DNA of 64,000 nt from Allomuricauda sp. TY007 (GTDB taxonomy: Bacteria > Bacteroidota > Bacteroidia > Flavobacteriales > Flavobacteriaceae), in NCBI RefSeq assembly GCF_010468565.1, contig NZ_WUEG01000007.1, positions 124,001-188,000 on the forward strand, given 5' to 3'. Below, piece after piece: positions 40,968-50,250 of the stretch. The notes under the pieces were generated by a model. That model did no database searches. It had not been told where the DNA came from and worked only from the letters and a program-made list of their open reading frames with translations. Positions within the stretch are counted from its first letter, which is position 1. Every line of letters begins with the position of its first letter. A program made the position numbers and the translations under genes.

Positions 40968-40975
40968 TATATTTG
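40968..40975 (+). promoter_or_regulatory. Candidate -7 box for kdsA
   Basis: TATATTTG matches TAnnTTTG, 15 bases before the ATG; no clear -33 box. Confidence 0.5.
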
Positions 40976-40990
40976 TGCAAACTTTAAGAA

Positions 40991-41809
40991 ATGGACATCA
41001 CCAAAATTCCACAGATAAAACATACGGACAGCGATAATTTTTTCTTGTTGGCAGGCCCTTGTGCCATTGAAGGCGAGGATATGGCCATGCGAATTGCTGA
41101 AAAGGTGGTCGGTATTACGGACAAACTGAACATCCCCTATGTGTTTAAAGGGAGTTTTAAAAAAGCGAACCGTAGCCGTATTGATTCCTTTACCGGGATT
41201 GGTGATGAAAAAGCCTTGAAAATTTTGAAAAAGGTCTCTGAGACCTTCGAGATTCCCACCATTACGGACATCCACCAAATTTCTGACGCTTCTTTGGCAG
41301 CCGAATATGTTGACGTGCTTCAAATCCCAGCTTTTTTGGTAAGACAGACCGACTTGGTCGTGGCTGCTGCCGAAACTGGAAAGGTGGTCAACTTGAAGAA
41401 AGGACAGTTTATGAGTCCCGAAAGTATGAAGCATGCCGTTGCCAAAGTAACGGATTCGGGCAACGAACAGGTTTGGATCACCGATCGTGGAACCATGTTC
41501 GGATACCAAGATATGATTGTGGATTTTCGAGGTGTGCCCACCATGAAACAGTATGCTCCTGTGGTTTTGGATGTTACCCACTCCCTACAACAGCCCAACC
41601 AATCTTCTGGAGTTACGGGTGGAAGACCTGCCTTGATCGGAACCATGGCCCGAGCAGGAATCGCAGCAGGTGTTGACGGACTTTTTATGGAAACCCATTT
41701 TGATCCAGCCAATGCCAAAAGTGATGGCGCCAATATGTTGGATTTAAGTTTATTGGATAAATTGTTGACCGATTTAACAGCCATCCGCAAGACCATCAAT
41801 TCACTATAA
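40991..41809 (+). CDS. kdsA: 3-deoxy-8-phosphooctulonate synthase
   Basis: 272 residues. It condenses phosphoenolpyruvate and arabinose-5-phosphate to KDO-8-phosphate for LPS inner core. Typical motifs: FFLLAGPCAIEGEDMAMRI (PEP site), FKGSFKKANRSRIDSFTG, TDIHQISDA and DVTHSLQQPN, ending with GLFMETHFDPANAKSDGAN. Whether it is the metal-dependent type is not decided from these motifs. It is monocistronic, with the divergent barrel-type trio upstream and the metal uptake locus downstream. Confidence 0.96.
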   Translation: MDITKIPQIKHTDSDNFFLLAGPCAIEGEDMAMRIAEKVVGITDKLNIPYVFKGSFKKANRSRIDSFTGIGDEKALKILKKVSETFEIPTITDIHQISDASLAAEYVDVLQIPAFLVRQTDLVVAAAETGKVVNLKKGQFMSPESMKHAVAKVTDSGNEQVWITDRGTMFGYQDMIVDFRGVPTMKQYAPVVLDVTHSLQQPNQSSGVTGGRPALIGTMARAGIAAGVDGLFMETHFDPANAKSDGANMLDLSLLDKLLTDLTAIRKTINSL

Positions 41810-41881
41810 ATACGCTTTAAATTGTTAAAATTTTGATTTCATAACTCTGTAAATCAATAATTTAAATCACTTACAAAAACT

Positions 41882-41903
41882 TTATTTATAATTAGTCTAA
41901 ATA
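41882..41903 (-). promoter_or_regulatory. Candidate metalloregulator operator 1
   Basis: 22-base near-palindrome; on the minus strand it begins TATTTAGACTAATTATAA, and it differs from the copy at 41949-41971 by two positions. It lies directly upstream of the promoter. See the finding. Confidence 0.6.
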
Positions 41904-41906
41904 TTT

Positions 41907-41938
41907 TTTGCTTGATTTAGCAGTGGAACATACATTTG
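41907..41938 (+). promoter_or_regulatory. Promoter of metal uptake locus
   Basis: TTTG (41907-41910) and TACATTTG (41931-41938) with 20-base spacing give a good Bacteroidota promoter. Flanked by two operator-like copies. Confidence 0.7.
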
Positions 41939-41948
41939 CAGCTCAAAC

Positions 41949-41971
41949 TTATTTAGACCAATTACAAATAA
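41949..41971 (+). promoter_or_regulatory. Candidate metalloregulator operator 2
   Basis: TTATTTAGACCAATTACAAA (+3 bases) lies between the predicted transcription start and the ATG at 41973, inverted relative to copy 1. Binding here would block transcription. Confidence 0.6.
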
Positions 41972-41972
41972 A

Positions 41973-44435
41973 ATGAAACATATATTACTCATTCTTAGTT
42001 TCACAGCTTTTTTTACTTCTCAAGCACAAACTGGAAACTTAAAAGGAAAAGTAACCGATCAAAGAAACAACCCACTTGGCAATGTCAATATTGCGGTGTC
42101 CAACACCAGCTTAGGTACAAATACGGACTATTCCGGGGAATACGAAATTTCCAACCTCGCTCCTGGCTCCTACACCTTAACGTTTTCGATGGTAGGTTTT
42201 GGCACACAGAACAAAACCGTGACTGTTTACGCTAACCAAACCACTAACATACAAACCATCACTTTGGTGGAAAGGCAAGAACAGCTCAATGAGGTTGTAG
42301 TTGAGGGTAACCAAACCAACAAATTCTCGCGCAAAGCAAGTGTTTATGTCTCAAAAATGCCCCTCAAAGACATCGAAAACCCTCAGGTTTACAATTCCAT
42401 CTCAACGGAATTATTGCAAGACCAGGTTGTTACCAATTTTGATGACGCCCTTAAGAATGCTCCGGGCATCGATAAACTTTGGGAATCTACTGGAAGGGGA
42501 AATGACGGCGCTGGTTATTTTTCGTTGCGTGGTTTTGCCGTACAGCCCACAATGATCAACGGTTTGCCAGGTTTAACCAACGGAAGTCCCGACCCTGCCA
42601 ATATTGAATCCATCGAAGTAATCAAAGGCCCTTCGGGCACTTTGTATGGTAGTAGCTTAATTTCTTACGGTGGTTTGATCAACATCAATACCAAAAAGCC
42701 ATATTACGGTTTTGGTGGGAATATCTCCTATACTTCTGGCAGCTACGGATTGAACCGTGTAAGTGCCGACGTAAATACCACATTGGGCGACCAAAACAAC
42801 ATTGCGCTTCGTGTAAACACTTCATACCATACCCAAAACAGCTACCAAGATGCTGGATTTAGAAAGTCCTTCTTTTTTGCGCCATCCTTGGCGTTTCAGG
42901 CCAGTGATAGACTTTCTTTCAACATCAACACCGAATTTTATAACGGTAGAAGCACTAACCAAACGATGTTATTTTTAGATCGTGGAGCACCGCTTCGTGT
43001 GACCAATCTGGATGAACTGGGTTACGATTTCAAACGTTCCTACACCAGCAATGATTTGTATATCGACACTCCAACCTACAGTTTACAAGGCCAGATGAAC
43101 TATATTTTGAGTGATTCTTGGACCTCCCAGACCGTAATTTCGAGGTCCAATGCAAAGTCTGATGGGTATTACTCTTACTTGTACGAGGTAAGCTCGACCG
43201 TTGAAGGTCTTTCAGGAACACCTTTGGAAGACGGCATTATTCTGGCCCGTTACACCAGTAACCAAAACTCCGAGACCTTGGGAACCGATATCCAACAGAA
43301 CTTTATCGGGGATTTCAATATCGGAACCATGAGAAACCGCTTGGTAGTTGGACTGGATTACCTTAAAACACGAACCATCAACAACAGTACTGGCTACGGA
43401 AACCAAGGATTTGCCTATGTTGGGTCGAACCCTGATGAATTCCAAGCCGTTGCCCCTGCCCTACACGATTACTACGGAACCCCAATGGGCACAGGTCGGT
43501 ACGACTCTGGTGTATTGACCCAGGCAGGTGCCGATGCTGGAATCGCCACTTTGGCTAATCCGGGAGCACAATTCAGCGAAGCTGAGCAAGAGATTTTCAG
43601 TGCCTACGCTTCCAATGTAATCAACCTATTGCCAGAATTGTCAGCAATGGCCAGTTTGCGGGTGGACCGTTTTTCCAATGATGGGTACAATCAGACCGCC
43701 TTTTCACCAAAATTCGGATTGGTTTATCAGCCTATTTTAAACAGAGTTTCCCTTTTTGCCAATTATATGAACGGGTTCAGCAACGTGGCTCCTGTAACGG
43801 AACTATCCGATGGAAACACATCTGTTAGGGCGTTAAACCCAGAACACGCGAACCAATTTGAGGTAGGTACCAAGTTGAACTTGTTCAACGATAGGCTTTC
43901 CGCAACCTTCAGCTACTACGATATTACCGTAAGTGATATGGCGCAACGGATTGATACCGATGCCGATAACTATTTCTATACTCAAGATGGTGAACAAACC
44001 AGTAAAGGTTTTGAAGCGAGCATTATCGCTTCTCCAGTCGATGGTTTAAATATTGTTGCAGGCTACAGCTATAACGACAGCAAATTGGTGGAAGGAGATA
44101 CCAGTTTTCTAGGGTTTAGACCGGAAAGCGCAGGCCCAATGAACTTGGCCAATGTTTGGGCCAGCTACAGATTTACCCAAGGCAGCTTGGAGAACTTTGG
44201 ACTTGGCTTTGGGGGTAACTACGCCAGCGAAAACAAAATCTTCAACAGATCCAACGGTACGTTCGCCATTGATGAGTACACCATTTTAAATGCATCAACC
44301 TTTTACGATGCAAGAGACTTCAGAATCACATTGAAGTTGGACAACATAGCCAACAAAGACTATTACAAAGGTTGGTCCACCATCAGCCCACAAAACTTGA
44401 GAAGTATTTCTGCCAACTTTACTTATAAATTCTAA
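41973..44435 (+). CDS. TonB-dependent siderophore-type receptor 1
   Basis: 820 residues. Signal peptide MKHILLILSFTAFFTSQAQ, then a carboxypeptidase-regulatory-like domain (~22-105, LKGKVTDQRNNPLGNVNIAVSN), a plug (~125-240, with IESIEVIKGPSGTLYG) and a 22-strand barrel ending LRSISANFTYKF. The plug lettering fits receptors for ferric siderophores or other metal chelates. First gene of a six-gene locus, so its promoter is the locus promoter with the flanking operator pair. Ligand not determinable. Confidence 0.92.
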   Translation: MKHILLILSFTAFFTSQAQTGNLKGKVTDQRNNPLGNVNIAVSNTSLGTNTDYSGEYEISNLAPGSYTLTFSMVGFGTQNKTVTVYANQTTNIQTITLVERQEQLNEVVVEGNQTNKFSRKASVYVSKMPLKDIENPQVYNSISTELLQDQVVTNFDDALKNAPGIDKLWESTGRGNDGAGYFSLRGFAVQPTMINGLPGLTNGSPDPANIESIEVIKGPSGTLYGSSLISYGGLININTKKPYYGFGGNISYTSGSYGLNRVSADVNTTLGDQNNIALRVNTSYHTQNSYQDAGFRKSFFFAPSLAFQASDRLSFNINTEFYNGRSTNQTMLFLDRGAPLRVTNLDELGYDFKRSYTSNDLYIDTPTYSLQGQMNYILSDSWTSQTVISRSNAKSDGYYSYLYEVSSTVEGLSGTPLEDGIILARYTSNQNSETLGTDIQQNFIGDFNIGTMRNRLVVGLDYLKTRTINNSTGYGNQGFAYVGSNPDEFQAVAPALHDYYGTPMGTGRYDSGVLTQAGADAGIATLANPGAQFSEAEQEIFSAYASNVINLLPELSAMASLRVDRFSNDGYNQTAFSPKFGLVYQPILNRVSLFANYMNGFSNVAPVTELSDGNTSVRALNPEHANQFEVGTKLNLFNDRLSATFSYYDITVSDMAQRIDTDADNYFYTQDGEQTSKGFEASIIASPVDGLNIVAGYSYNDSKLVEGDTSFLGFRPESAGPMNLANVWASYRFTQGSLENFGLGFGGNYASENKIFNRSNGTFAIDEYTILNASTFYDARDFRITLKLDNIANKDYYKGWSTISPQNLRSISANFTYKF

Positions 44436-44506
44436 GTAAGGTACCATGAAAAAAACAATTGTCACATTACTTCTTAATCCTACCAGTAAAATCGGTATCA
44501 GCCTAC

Positions 44507-44535
44507 TATTTATGATTGGAAACCAATTACAAATA
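44507..44535. promoter_or_regulatory. Inverted repeat before receptor 2, operator-like
   Basis: TATTTATGATTGG (44507-44519) and CCAATTACAAATA (44523-44535) are complementary at 11 of 13 positions. The right arm plus start region (CCAATTACAAATAAGAATGAAAA-like) matches the leader of receptor 1. Confidence 0.5.
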
Positions 44536-44538
44536 AGA

Positions 44539-46875
44539 ATGAAAAATATATTACTCATCCTCAGCCTAGCTGTCTTTTCTTTTTCGCAAGCTCAAACAGG
44601 AGGTTTGGAAGGAAAAGTTACAGACCAAAGAAACACCCCCCTACCCGACGTCAACATCATGCTATCCAACACAAGTTTGGGTGCTACAACCGATAGTTCG
44701 GGGTCCTATAAAATCGACAACCTTGCAGCTGGCTCCTATACCCTTACCTTTTCTATGGTGGGTTATGGTATGCAAACTAAGACCATCACTATTAATGCTG
44801 GACAAACCACACAAGTTCCAACCGTTAAAATGATGGAAAAACAAGAACAACTTAACGAAGTGATTGTTGAAGGCCATCAAAACAAATATCTAGAAAGAGA
44901 ACCTTCAACATCGCTAAGGTTGAAAACCGAATTGGTGAAGCTTCCACAAAATGTACAGGTAATCAGCAATGAGCTGTTAAAAGACCAACAGGTTACCACC
45001 ATAATGGACGGGCTTACCAGAAACGTAAGTGGTGTAACAATGTTGGAACACTGGGGACAGTTTGCAAGAATCAACATGCGTGGTTTCCGTTTGCCCGCTT
45101 TTAGGAACGGAGTAAACGTTCAGGACAGTTGGGGGCCTTTGGCCGAAGACATGAACACAGTGGAACGCATTGAGTTTGTAAAAGGTCCAGCCGGATTCAT
45201 GATGTCCGCAGGCGAGCCCGGTGGTTTTTATAACGTAGTCACCAAAAAACCTACGGAAGAATTTGTCGCCAATGCCTCTTTTACGGCAGGAAGCTTTGAT
45301 TTTTATCGCGGTACCATTGATGTGGGTGGCAAAGCCTCCGAAAATGGAAAGTTGCTTTATCGCTTCAACGCCATGTATCAAACTACGGACAGCCATAGAG
45401 GAAATGAGCAAACCGATAGATTTGGCATTGCCCCTGCCCTAACCTATAAGTTTAGCGATAAAACTTCCGTTACAGCAGAGATGAACCTACAGGATGCCGA
45501 ATCCTTCTTGGGGTCTGCCTATATTTTTGCGCCTGTGGAAGATGGATACGCGAGCCTGCCCCGTGATTTCAATTTTGTTGATACCAATTATCCAAAAACC
45601 GACATCCAAGAAGTTACTTTCTTTTTGAATGCCAAACACGAATTTTCAGATAATTGGAGCGTTGAAGGTCAAATGGCATACCTAAGATATGATCAAGTTG
45701 GGAACTCTGCATGGATTGGAGGACTTGATAGCGATACCGGAGATGTTGTTAGGACTATATCCCAGTGGGATGCACTATCCGTAGGTAAATATGCCCAGTT
45801 ATACATCAATGGAGCCTTCAATACCGGCGCTGTTTCCCATAAAATATTGGGAGGTTTCGACTTTAGTGAAAAAGCCTATTGGGCCGACTTTTCGGTTACA
45901 CTTCCTGTAGATACTGCTACACCTTTCAATATCTACAATCCCCAATATGGCGTCACTATTCCAGAATTCGACCGTTCAGTAAATGTTCAATATAGAAACG
46001 GAGGTGCTCCATATAGTGCAAATACGTTAAGAGGATACTACCTGCAAGATGAGATTGGTTTCTTGGAGGATAAAATTCGATTGACCTTGGCCGGACGGTA
46101 CACGAACTTGTACACTCAAGGAAAAACTGAAAACGATGATGTATTTACGCCACGTGTTGGATTGAGTGTTGATATTTTGCCCGATTTGACCGTCTACGGA
46201 CTATATGACCAATCTTTCTTGCCACAAGCGGGAATGAGTGTTGATATGGAGCCTTTGAACGACCCTGTTGATGCGAACGATATTGAGGGCGGTATTAAGA
46301 AGAGTTTCTTCGATGGACGCCTGAGAACCTCATTGGGAGCCTTCCAAATTACAAAAGAGAACATTTTGACCACTGACCCATCCAATCCCAACTTCTCCAT
46401 GTATTTGGGCGAAGTCCAATCAAAAGGTATAGAGTTCGACTTGCAAGGGGAAATTACCCCAGAGCTAAATGTAATCTTGAACTACGCCAACACCAAAGTT
46501 GAAGTGACCGAAGACCCCAATCCGGACATTGTGGGCACCAGAGTGGCCGGCCACGCCAAACATGTAACCAATGGATGGTTGAACTACAACTTCGCCCAGA
46601 CATCATCGTTGAACGGGTTCGGCGTTTCCTTGGGCTACCAATACCAAGTGGATAGATCTACTTGGGCCTGGGCCGCAGATAACCAGTCAGACCTTCCAGA
46701 TTATTTTAGGATGGATGGTGCCCTATCATGGAGAAACAGCAATTTCAGGGTTCAGTTGAACATCAACAATATTTTGGACGAATATCTATATTCCGGTGCC
46801 AATTATGGTTCCTATCTATATTGGCAATCGGAACCCGGAATCAATGGAAGACTTACCGTGGCATATAGTTTTTAA
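44539..46875 (+). CDS. TonB-dependent siderophore-type receptor 2
   Basis: 778 residues from the ATG at 44539. An in-frame ATG at 44446 would add 31 residues without a signal; the 44539 start begins MKNILLILSLAVFSFSQAQ, a proper signal peptide matching receptor 1, so it is preferred. Regulatory-like domain ~20-100 (LEGKVTDQRNTPLPDVNIML), plug (~120-230, VERIEFVKGPAGFMMSAGEPGGFYNV) of the FhuA/ferric-siderophore style, barrel ending RLTVAYSF. Follows receptor 1 by ~100 bases and is probably cotranscribed with it. Confidence 0.92.
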   Translation: MKNILLILSLAVFSFSQAQTGGLEGKVTDQRNTPLPDVNIMLSNTSLGATTDSSGSYKIDNLAAGSYTLTFSMVGYGMQTKTITINAGQTTQVPTVKMMEKQEQLNEVIVEGHQNKYLEREPSTSLRLKTELVKLPQNVQVISNELLKDQQVTTIMDGLTRNVSGVTMLEHWGQFARINMRGFRLPAFRNGVNVQDSWGPLAEDMNTVERIEFVKGPAGFMMSAGEPGGFYNVVTKKPTEEFVANASFTAGSFDFYRGTIDVGGKASENGKLLYRFNAMYQTTDSHRGNEQTDRFGIAPALTYKFSDKTSVTAEMNLQDAESFLGSAYIFAPVEDGYASLPRDFNFVDTNYPKTDIQEVTFFLNAKHEFSDNWSVEGQMAYLRYDQVGNSAWIGGLDSDTGDVVRTISQWDALSVGKYAQLYINGAFNTGAVSHKILGGFDFSEKAYWADFSVTLPVDTATPFNIYNPQYGVTIPEFDRSVNVQYRNGGAPYSANTLRGYYLQDEIGFLEDKIRLTLAGRYTNLYTQGKTENDDVFTPRVGLSVDILPDLTVYGLYDQSFLPQAGMSVDMEPLNDPVDANDIEGGIKKSFFDGRLRTSLGAFQITKENILTTDPSNPNFSMYLGEVQSKGIEFDLQGEITPELNVILNYANTKVEVTEDPNPDIVGTRVAGHAKHVTNGWLNYNFAQTSSLNGFGVSLGYQYQVDRSTWAWAADNQSDLPDYFRMDGALSWRNSNFRVQLNINNILDEYLYSGANYGSYLYWQSEPGINGRLTVAYSF

Positions 46876-46933
46876 CATCAAACAAATTAAACAAGTCCTA
46901 TGTACTCGCATAGGGCTATAAATGTAAATCATT

Positions 46934-47650
46934 ATGAAAACAAAATTCATTCTCTTTTTAACTTGTCTCTTCGGGACCCTTACAGCCCAAGCCCATTACT
47001 TGTGGATAGAGACCAATGGAACTGGAAAACTTGGTCAAGCACAGGAAGTACGCGTGCACTATGGGGAATACACCTATGGTGTGATTGAAAAAGTGGAAGG
47101 CGAAGCGTTTCCTGCCGTTTCCAAATTTACCCTTTGGGTAATAGCTCCCGATGGCACAAAAACTGAAATAAGCACCGAAGCCAAAGAAGATTATTATCTG
47201 GCCAGCTTCACACCGTCACAAAGTGGTGTTTATACCGTTGCCCTGAACAACAATGAAATTGATGTAATCGATTATACCCAGTACGACTTTGGTATTTTCA
47301 AAACGCATTACCATTCCACTGCAAAGGTTCAAGTAGGTTCTGATGGTGATACAAAAACGGCAAATCCAGATGGAATCGTAGTAAAACAATTGGAAAATGA
47401 TGGAAAAGAAATCAAGCTCCAAGTTTTGTACAAGGGGGAGCCCATCGCAAAAAACGAACTTAAAGTCTATGTTGCGGACCTGTGGTCCAAAACCTTGTAC
47501 ACCGACGATAATGGAGAGGTTTCCTTTGCCCTGCCTTGGGACACCAAGTACATTGTGGAGACGACGACCAAAGAAGAAATTCCCGGCACCTATAACGGTG
47601 AGGACTATGAATTTATCTGGCATTGTGCCACCTATTGCATAAAAAGATAA
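46934..47650 (+). CDS. DUF4198 family periplasmic protein
   Basis: 238 residues. Signal peptide MKTKFILFLTCLFGTLTAQA, and HYLWIE directly after cleavage places a His at the mature N-terminus, a common metal-ligand layout of DUF4198. Two beta domains follow (RVHYGEYTYGVIEKVEG, GIFKTHYHSTAKVQVG, GEPIAKNELKVYV). These proteins occur with metal and siderophore uptake genes. The ending EDYEFIWHCATYCIKR has a Cys pair. Operon position 3 of 6. Confidence 0.85.
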   Translation: MKTKFILFLTCLFGTLTAQAHYLWIETNGTGKLGQAQEVRVHYGEYTYGVIEKVEGEAFPAVSKFTLWVIAPDGTKTEISTEAKEDYYLASFTPSQSGVYTVALNNNEIDVIDYTQYDFGIFKTHYHSTAKVQVGSDGDTKTANPDGIVVKQLENDGKEIKLQVLYKGEPIAKNELKVYVADLWSKTLYTDDNGEVSFALPWDTKYIVETTTKEEIPGTYNGEDYEFIWHCATYCIKR

Positions 47651-47652
47651 CC

Positions 47653-47985
47653 ATGGCCACCGGAATTTCCCTTCTTGCGTTTATTTCCTTTTACCTGCTG
47701 TACAGTACATCAAAAAAAATGTCGGCAATGGGAAATCTTGGTTTTGAACACTCTATAGCTGAGCATAAAAAAGCCTCAAAATATGTCAGTTTGGCCCTAA
47801 TGATTTTTTCATTGGGGCTTAGCTGTATTTATTGGGGACTAGGTTCGGGTACGTTCACTTTTTTTATCATTTTGATGACGGTTGCCAGTTTAGTGATTCT
47901 CTTGGCACCCTTACGCTTGTTAAACTACCGCTTTTTGGGTGTTCTTTTTTTGTGTTCCATCCTTTTTGAAACCATATTGTTTTAA
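47653..47985 (+). CDS. Small membrane protein, DUF3325-like
   Basis: 110 residues starting at ATG 47653, two bases after the previous stop; an upstream in-frame start at 47623 lies inside the DUF4198 gene and is rejected. Three or four membrane helices (GISLLAFISFYLLYSTS, SLALMIFSLGLSCIYWGLG, FFIILMTVASLVILLAPL, FLGVLFLCSILFETILF). Location next to a DUF3649-like gene and a PepSY gene supports a DUF3325-type accessory of iron transport; the assignment is by context and length. Confidence 0.75.
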   Translation: MATGISLLAFISFYLLYSTSKKMSAMGNLGFEHSIAEHKKASKYVSLALMIFSLGLSCIYWGLGSGTFTFFIILMTVASLVILLAPLRLLNYRFLGVLFLCSILFETILF

Positions 47986-47988
47986 GCT

Positions 47989-48288
47989 ATGCCTGCCAAC
48001 AAAAAATATTTGACCCCATCATTCTCGCAACGATTTGCCAAAATTACCGCTGCCATTTTGGGCGGACTTATTGTGGCCGTGATGTTCCATATGGCCTTGG
48101 CCAGTTGGTTCAACCATGTGGCGGTCATCATTACCAGCACCTTTACGGCCTTTATCCTTTGGGCTGTTTTAATGGTTATTGCCTTTTTGGGCAAAAATGG
48201 CTGGAAAGTCTGGGGTATTTACCTTTTGGCCAGTTTAGTGCTCTTTGTCATATTTTATTTTGGAAATCAAACCAACCCTCTTGTTTAA
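47989..48288 (+). CDS. Small membrane protein, DUF3649-like
   Basis: 99 residues, three helices. SQRFAKITAAILGGLIVAV and FTAFILWAVLMVIAFLG match the DUF3649 pattern, whose members sit with PepSY-type ferric reductases. It begins three bases after the previous stop and ends three bases before PepSY, so translation is coupled. Confidence 0.78.
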   Translation: MPANKKYLTPSFSQRFAKITAAILGGLIVAVMFHMALASWFNHVAVIITSTFTAFILWAVLMVIAFLGKNGWKVWGIYLLASLVLFVIFYFGNQTNPLV

Positions 48289-48291
48289 ACC

Positions 48292-49863
48292 ATGGGAAAC
48301 CGTATCTACAATATCTTGTTCCACACACATACCGTAAGCGGTATTGTAATCAGCGTAGCACTCTACGTTATTTTCTTTACAGGATCTTTCTCCTTTTTTA
48401 GGGATGAAATTGCCAATTGGGAACGCGGACATACCGTTAGCCAAGAAGATGCATTGCCCGGTAGCATTAACGGCTACCTTAACGATCTTTCCGAAGAATA
48501 TAATCTTTATGGCCGTGATGTGGAACTACGGCATTATTACAACGAGAGAAGTATTTCCGTTAATCTGGGTGCATCCAAAGACTCGTTGGCTTTGGAAGAT
48601 GATCGGGCCCCTGTATTCTTTTATTTAGATCCAGTAGCCAAGACCAAAACGGAAACCTATGCGGAGAACTATCATTTGGGGGAGTTTTTGTACCGTCTGC
48701 ACTTTTTAGATCAAATCCCCTACCCCTACGGAAGGTATTTGGCGGGATTGGTGGCATTCTTTTTTCTATTTGCCATCATCACGGGGATTTTGGTGCATTG
48801 GAACAAGATTGTTTCCAACTTTTACACTTTTAGACCTTGGGCCAAGCTCAAAACCATGTGGACCGATGCCCATACAGCCTTGGGAGTGATAGGATTTCCA
48901 TTTCAGTTTGTTTATGCCGTAACCGGAGCTTTCTTTTTGCTCAAAGGTATTTTGATTCTCCCAGTTGTAATGGGACTGTACGATGGCGATCAAAACAAGT
49001 TGTTTGAGGACTTGGAGTACAACCACCCTGTCTACGAGTTCCAGAATAAAAAATTGAACGGCACCGTCAACTTAGATCAATATGTCGAAGAAATGAAAGC
49101 GGACTGGGGTGATTTTCGGGTTACGGAAGCACACATCTTTAATTATGGGGATAAAAATATGCATGCCGCCATCAGCGGATATCTTGGTTACAACACCAAA
49201 TTGAACGGGGTCGGTTACCGTATTTACAAAATTTCCGATGGTTCCATTGCGCAGGAAAAGGTACCGATTGCCCCAACTTCCTATTTGGATGGAGTGAAAA
49301 ATATGATGTTCCGACTCCATTTTGGCGATTACGCTGGTTATGGCTTGCGTGTGATTTCCTTTATCCTTGGATTGGTTTCCTGTTTTGTAATCCTATCCGG
49401 AATTATGATCTGGTTGGTGGCACGGGACAAAAAAAATGTTCCAGAAAAGCGTCGTAAGTTCAATAAGCAAGTGGCCAATTGGTATATGGCGATATGCCTT
49501 AGCTTGCTTCCCGTTACCGCTTTGGAATTCATTATTGTAAAGTTTGTACCCGAAGTAAACAGAGGCTTCCTCTACCAAACCTATTTCCCGATTTGGTTGG
49601 CGGCAACGGTGTTCTTTATCCTTAAAAAGGATATTGGTTTCACCAACAAGTGGACATTGATTTCAGGTGGAATTTTGGGTTTATTGGTTCCGATTGCAAA
49701 CGGAATTACCACGGGTAATTGGTTTTGGGTAGCATATCAAAATGGATATCAGCAAATTCTTTTGGTAGATTTACTATGGCTGCTTTTAGGTATTGTTTCC
49801 CTTTGGATCGCCTTCTTTAAACTGAAAACCAAAAGGTCGGAGCTGGTTCCGAGCAAAAGCTAA
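48292..49863 (+). CDS. PepSY-associated transmembrane protein (ferric-siderophore reductase-like)
   Basis: 523 residues. Helix 1 near residues 15-40 (TVSGIVISVALYVIFFTGSFSF) precedes a periplasmic PepSY region; further helices near 145-165, 197-225, 350-375 and four at the C-terminus (~395-510). Conserved His in HTHTVSG, LHFLDQIPYPYGRY and DAHTALG are candidate haem ligands; relatives (FsrB, PiuB) reduce ferric siderophores at the inner membrane. Last gene of the uptake locus, it overlaps the convergent DUF1801 gene by four bases. Confidence 0.88.
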   Translation: MGNRIYNILFHTHTVSGIVISVALYVIFFTGSFSFFRDEIANWERGHTVSQEDALPGSINGYLNDLSEEYNLYGRDVELRHYYNERSISVNLGASKDSLALEDDRAPVFFYLDPVAKTKTETYAENYHLGEFLYRLHFLDQIPYPYGRYLAGLVAFFFLFAIITGILVHWNKIVSNFYTFRPWAKLKTMWTDAHTALGVIGFPFQFVYAVTGAFFLLKGILILPVVMGLYDGDQNKLFEDLEYNHPVYEFQNKKLNGTVNLDQYVEEMKADWGDFRVTEAHIFNYGDKNMHAAISGYLGYNTKLNGVGYRIYKISDGSIAQEKVPIAPTSYLDGVKNMMFRLHFGDYAGYGLRVISFILGLVSCFVILSGIMIWLVARDKKNVPEKRRKFNKQVANWYMAICLSLLPVTALEFIIVKFVPEVNRGFLYQTYFPIWLAATVFFILKKDIGFTNKWTLISGGILGLLVPIANGITTGNWFWVAYQNGYQQILLVDLLWLLLGIVSLWIAFFKLKTKRSELVPSKS

Positions 49864-50234
49864 CTTTTGTAAAATCCTTTGTGGTTAACGGATTTGGCTT
49901 CTTGTAATAGTTCAACAACAATCTTGCCGTCAATTTCATCCACATTAAAATACCGTAGGGACTTCATCACTTTTCTTCCATCGGTGACCAATTTATCCAA
50001 ATGGACGGTAAGGTGTGCCGAATTCCAAAGGCACAAATCCACATATCCTTTTTTACAGGAGGCGTTGAAATAGCAAAATGGTTTATCGTTCAAGTAATAG
50101 AATGGCAACCTATATTTGAAGTCCAGCCTTACCTCGGGCACCGTGGTTTCTACCAACACTTGTAATTGGATCAATATGCTTTTGAACGGTTCAGGTTGAT
50201 TAAGAATGTAATCTTCGGCCGGGTTCATATACAA
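49860..50234 (-). CDS. DUF1801 family protein
   Basis: 124 residues. The pattern NPAEDYILNQPEPFKSILIQLQVLVETTVPEVRLDFKYRLPFYYLNDKPFCYFNASCKKGYVDLCLW is the standard DUF1801 fold, a small alpha/beta protein of unknown role (YdhG-like). It follows DUF808 by 16 bases on the same strand, and its stop overlaps the convergent PepSY stop. Confidence 0.9.
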   Translation of the reverse strand: MYMNPAEDYILNQPEPFKSILIQLQVLVETTVPEVRLDFKYRLPFYYLNDKPFCYFNASCKKGYVDLCLWNSAHLTVHLDKLVTDGRKVMKSLRYFNVDEIDGKIVVELLQEAKSVNHKGFYKS

Positions 50235-50250
50235 TTTCTGTAGCTGTATC

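Noticed and set aside
44446-44538. In-frame extension of receptor 2 by 31 residues
   Set aside because: It has no signal peptide, and the internal ATG at 44539 begins a proper signal peptide and matches the start of receptor 1, including its upstream sequence.
48105-48401. Overlapping plus-strand ORF across the small membrane protein genes
   Set aside because: Frame-shifted shadow of the DUF3649-like and PepSY genes, which have tight operon spacing and hydrophobic patterns.
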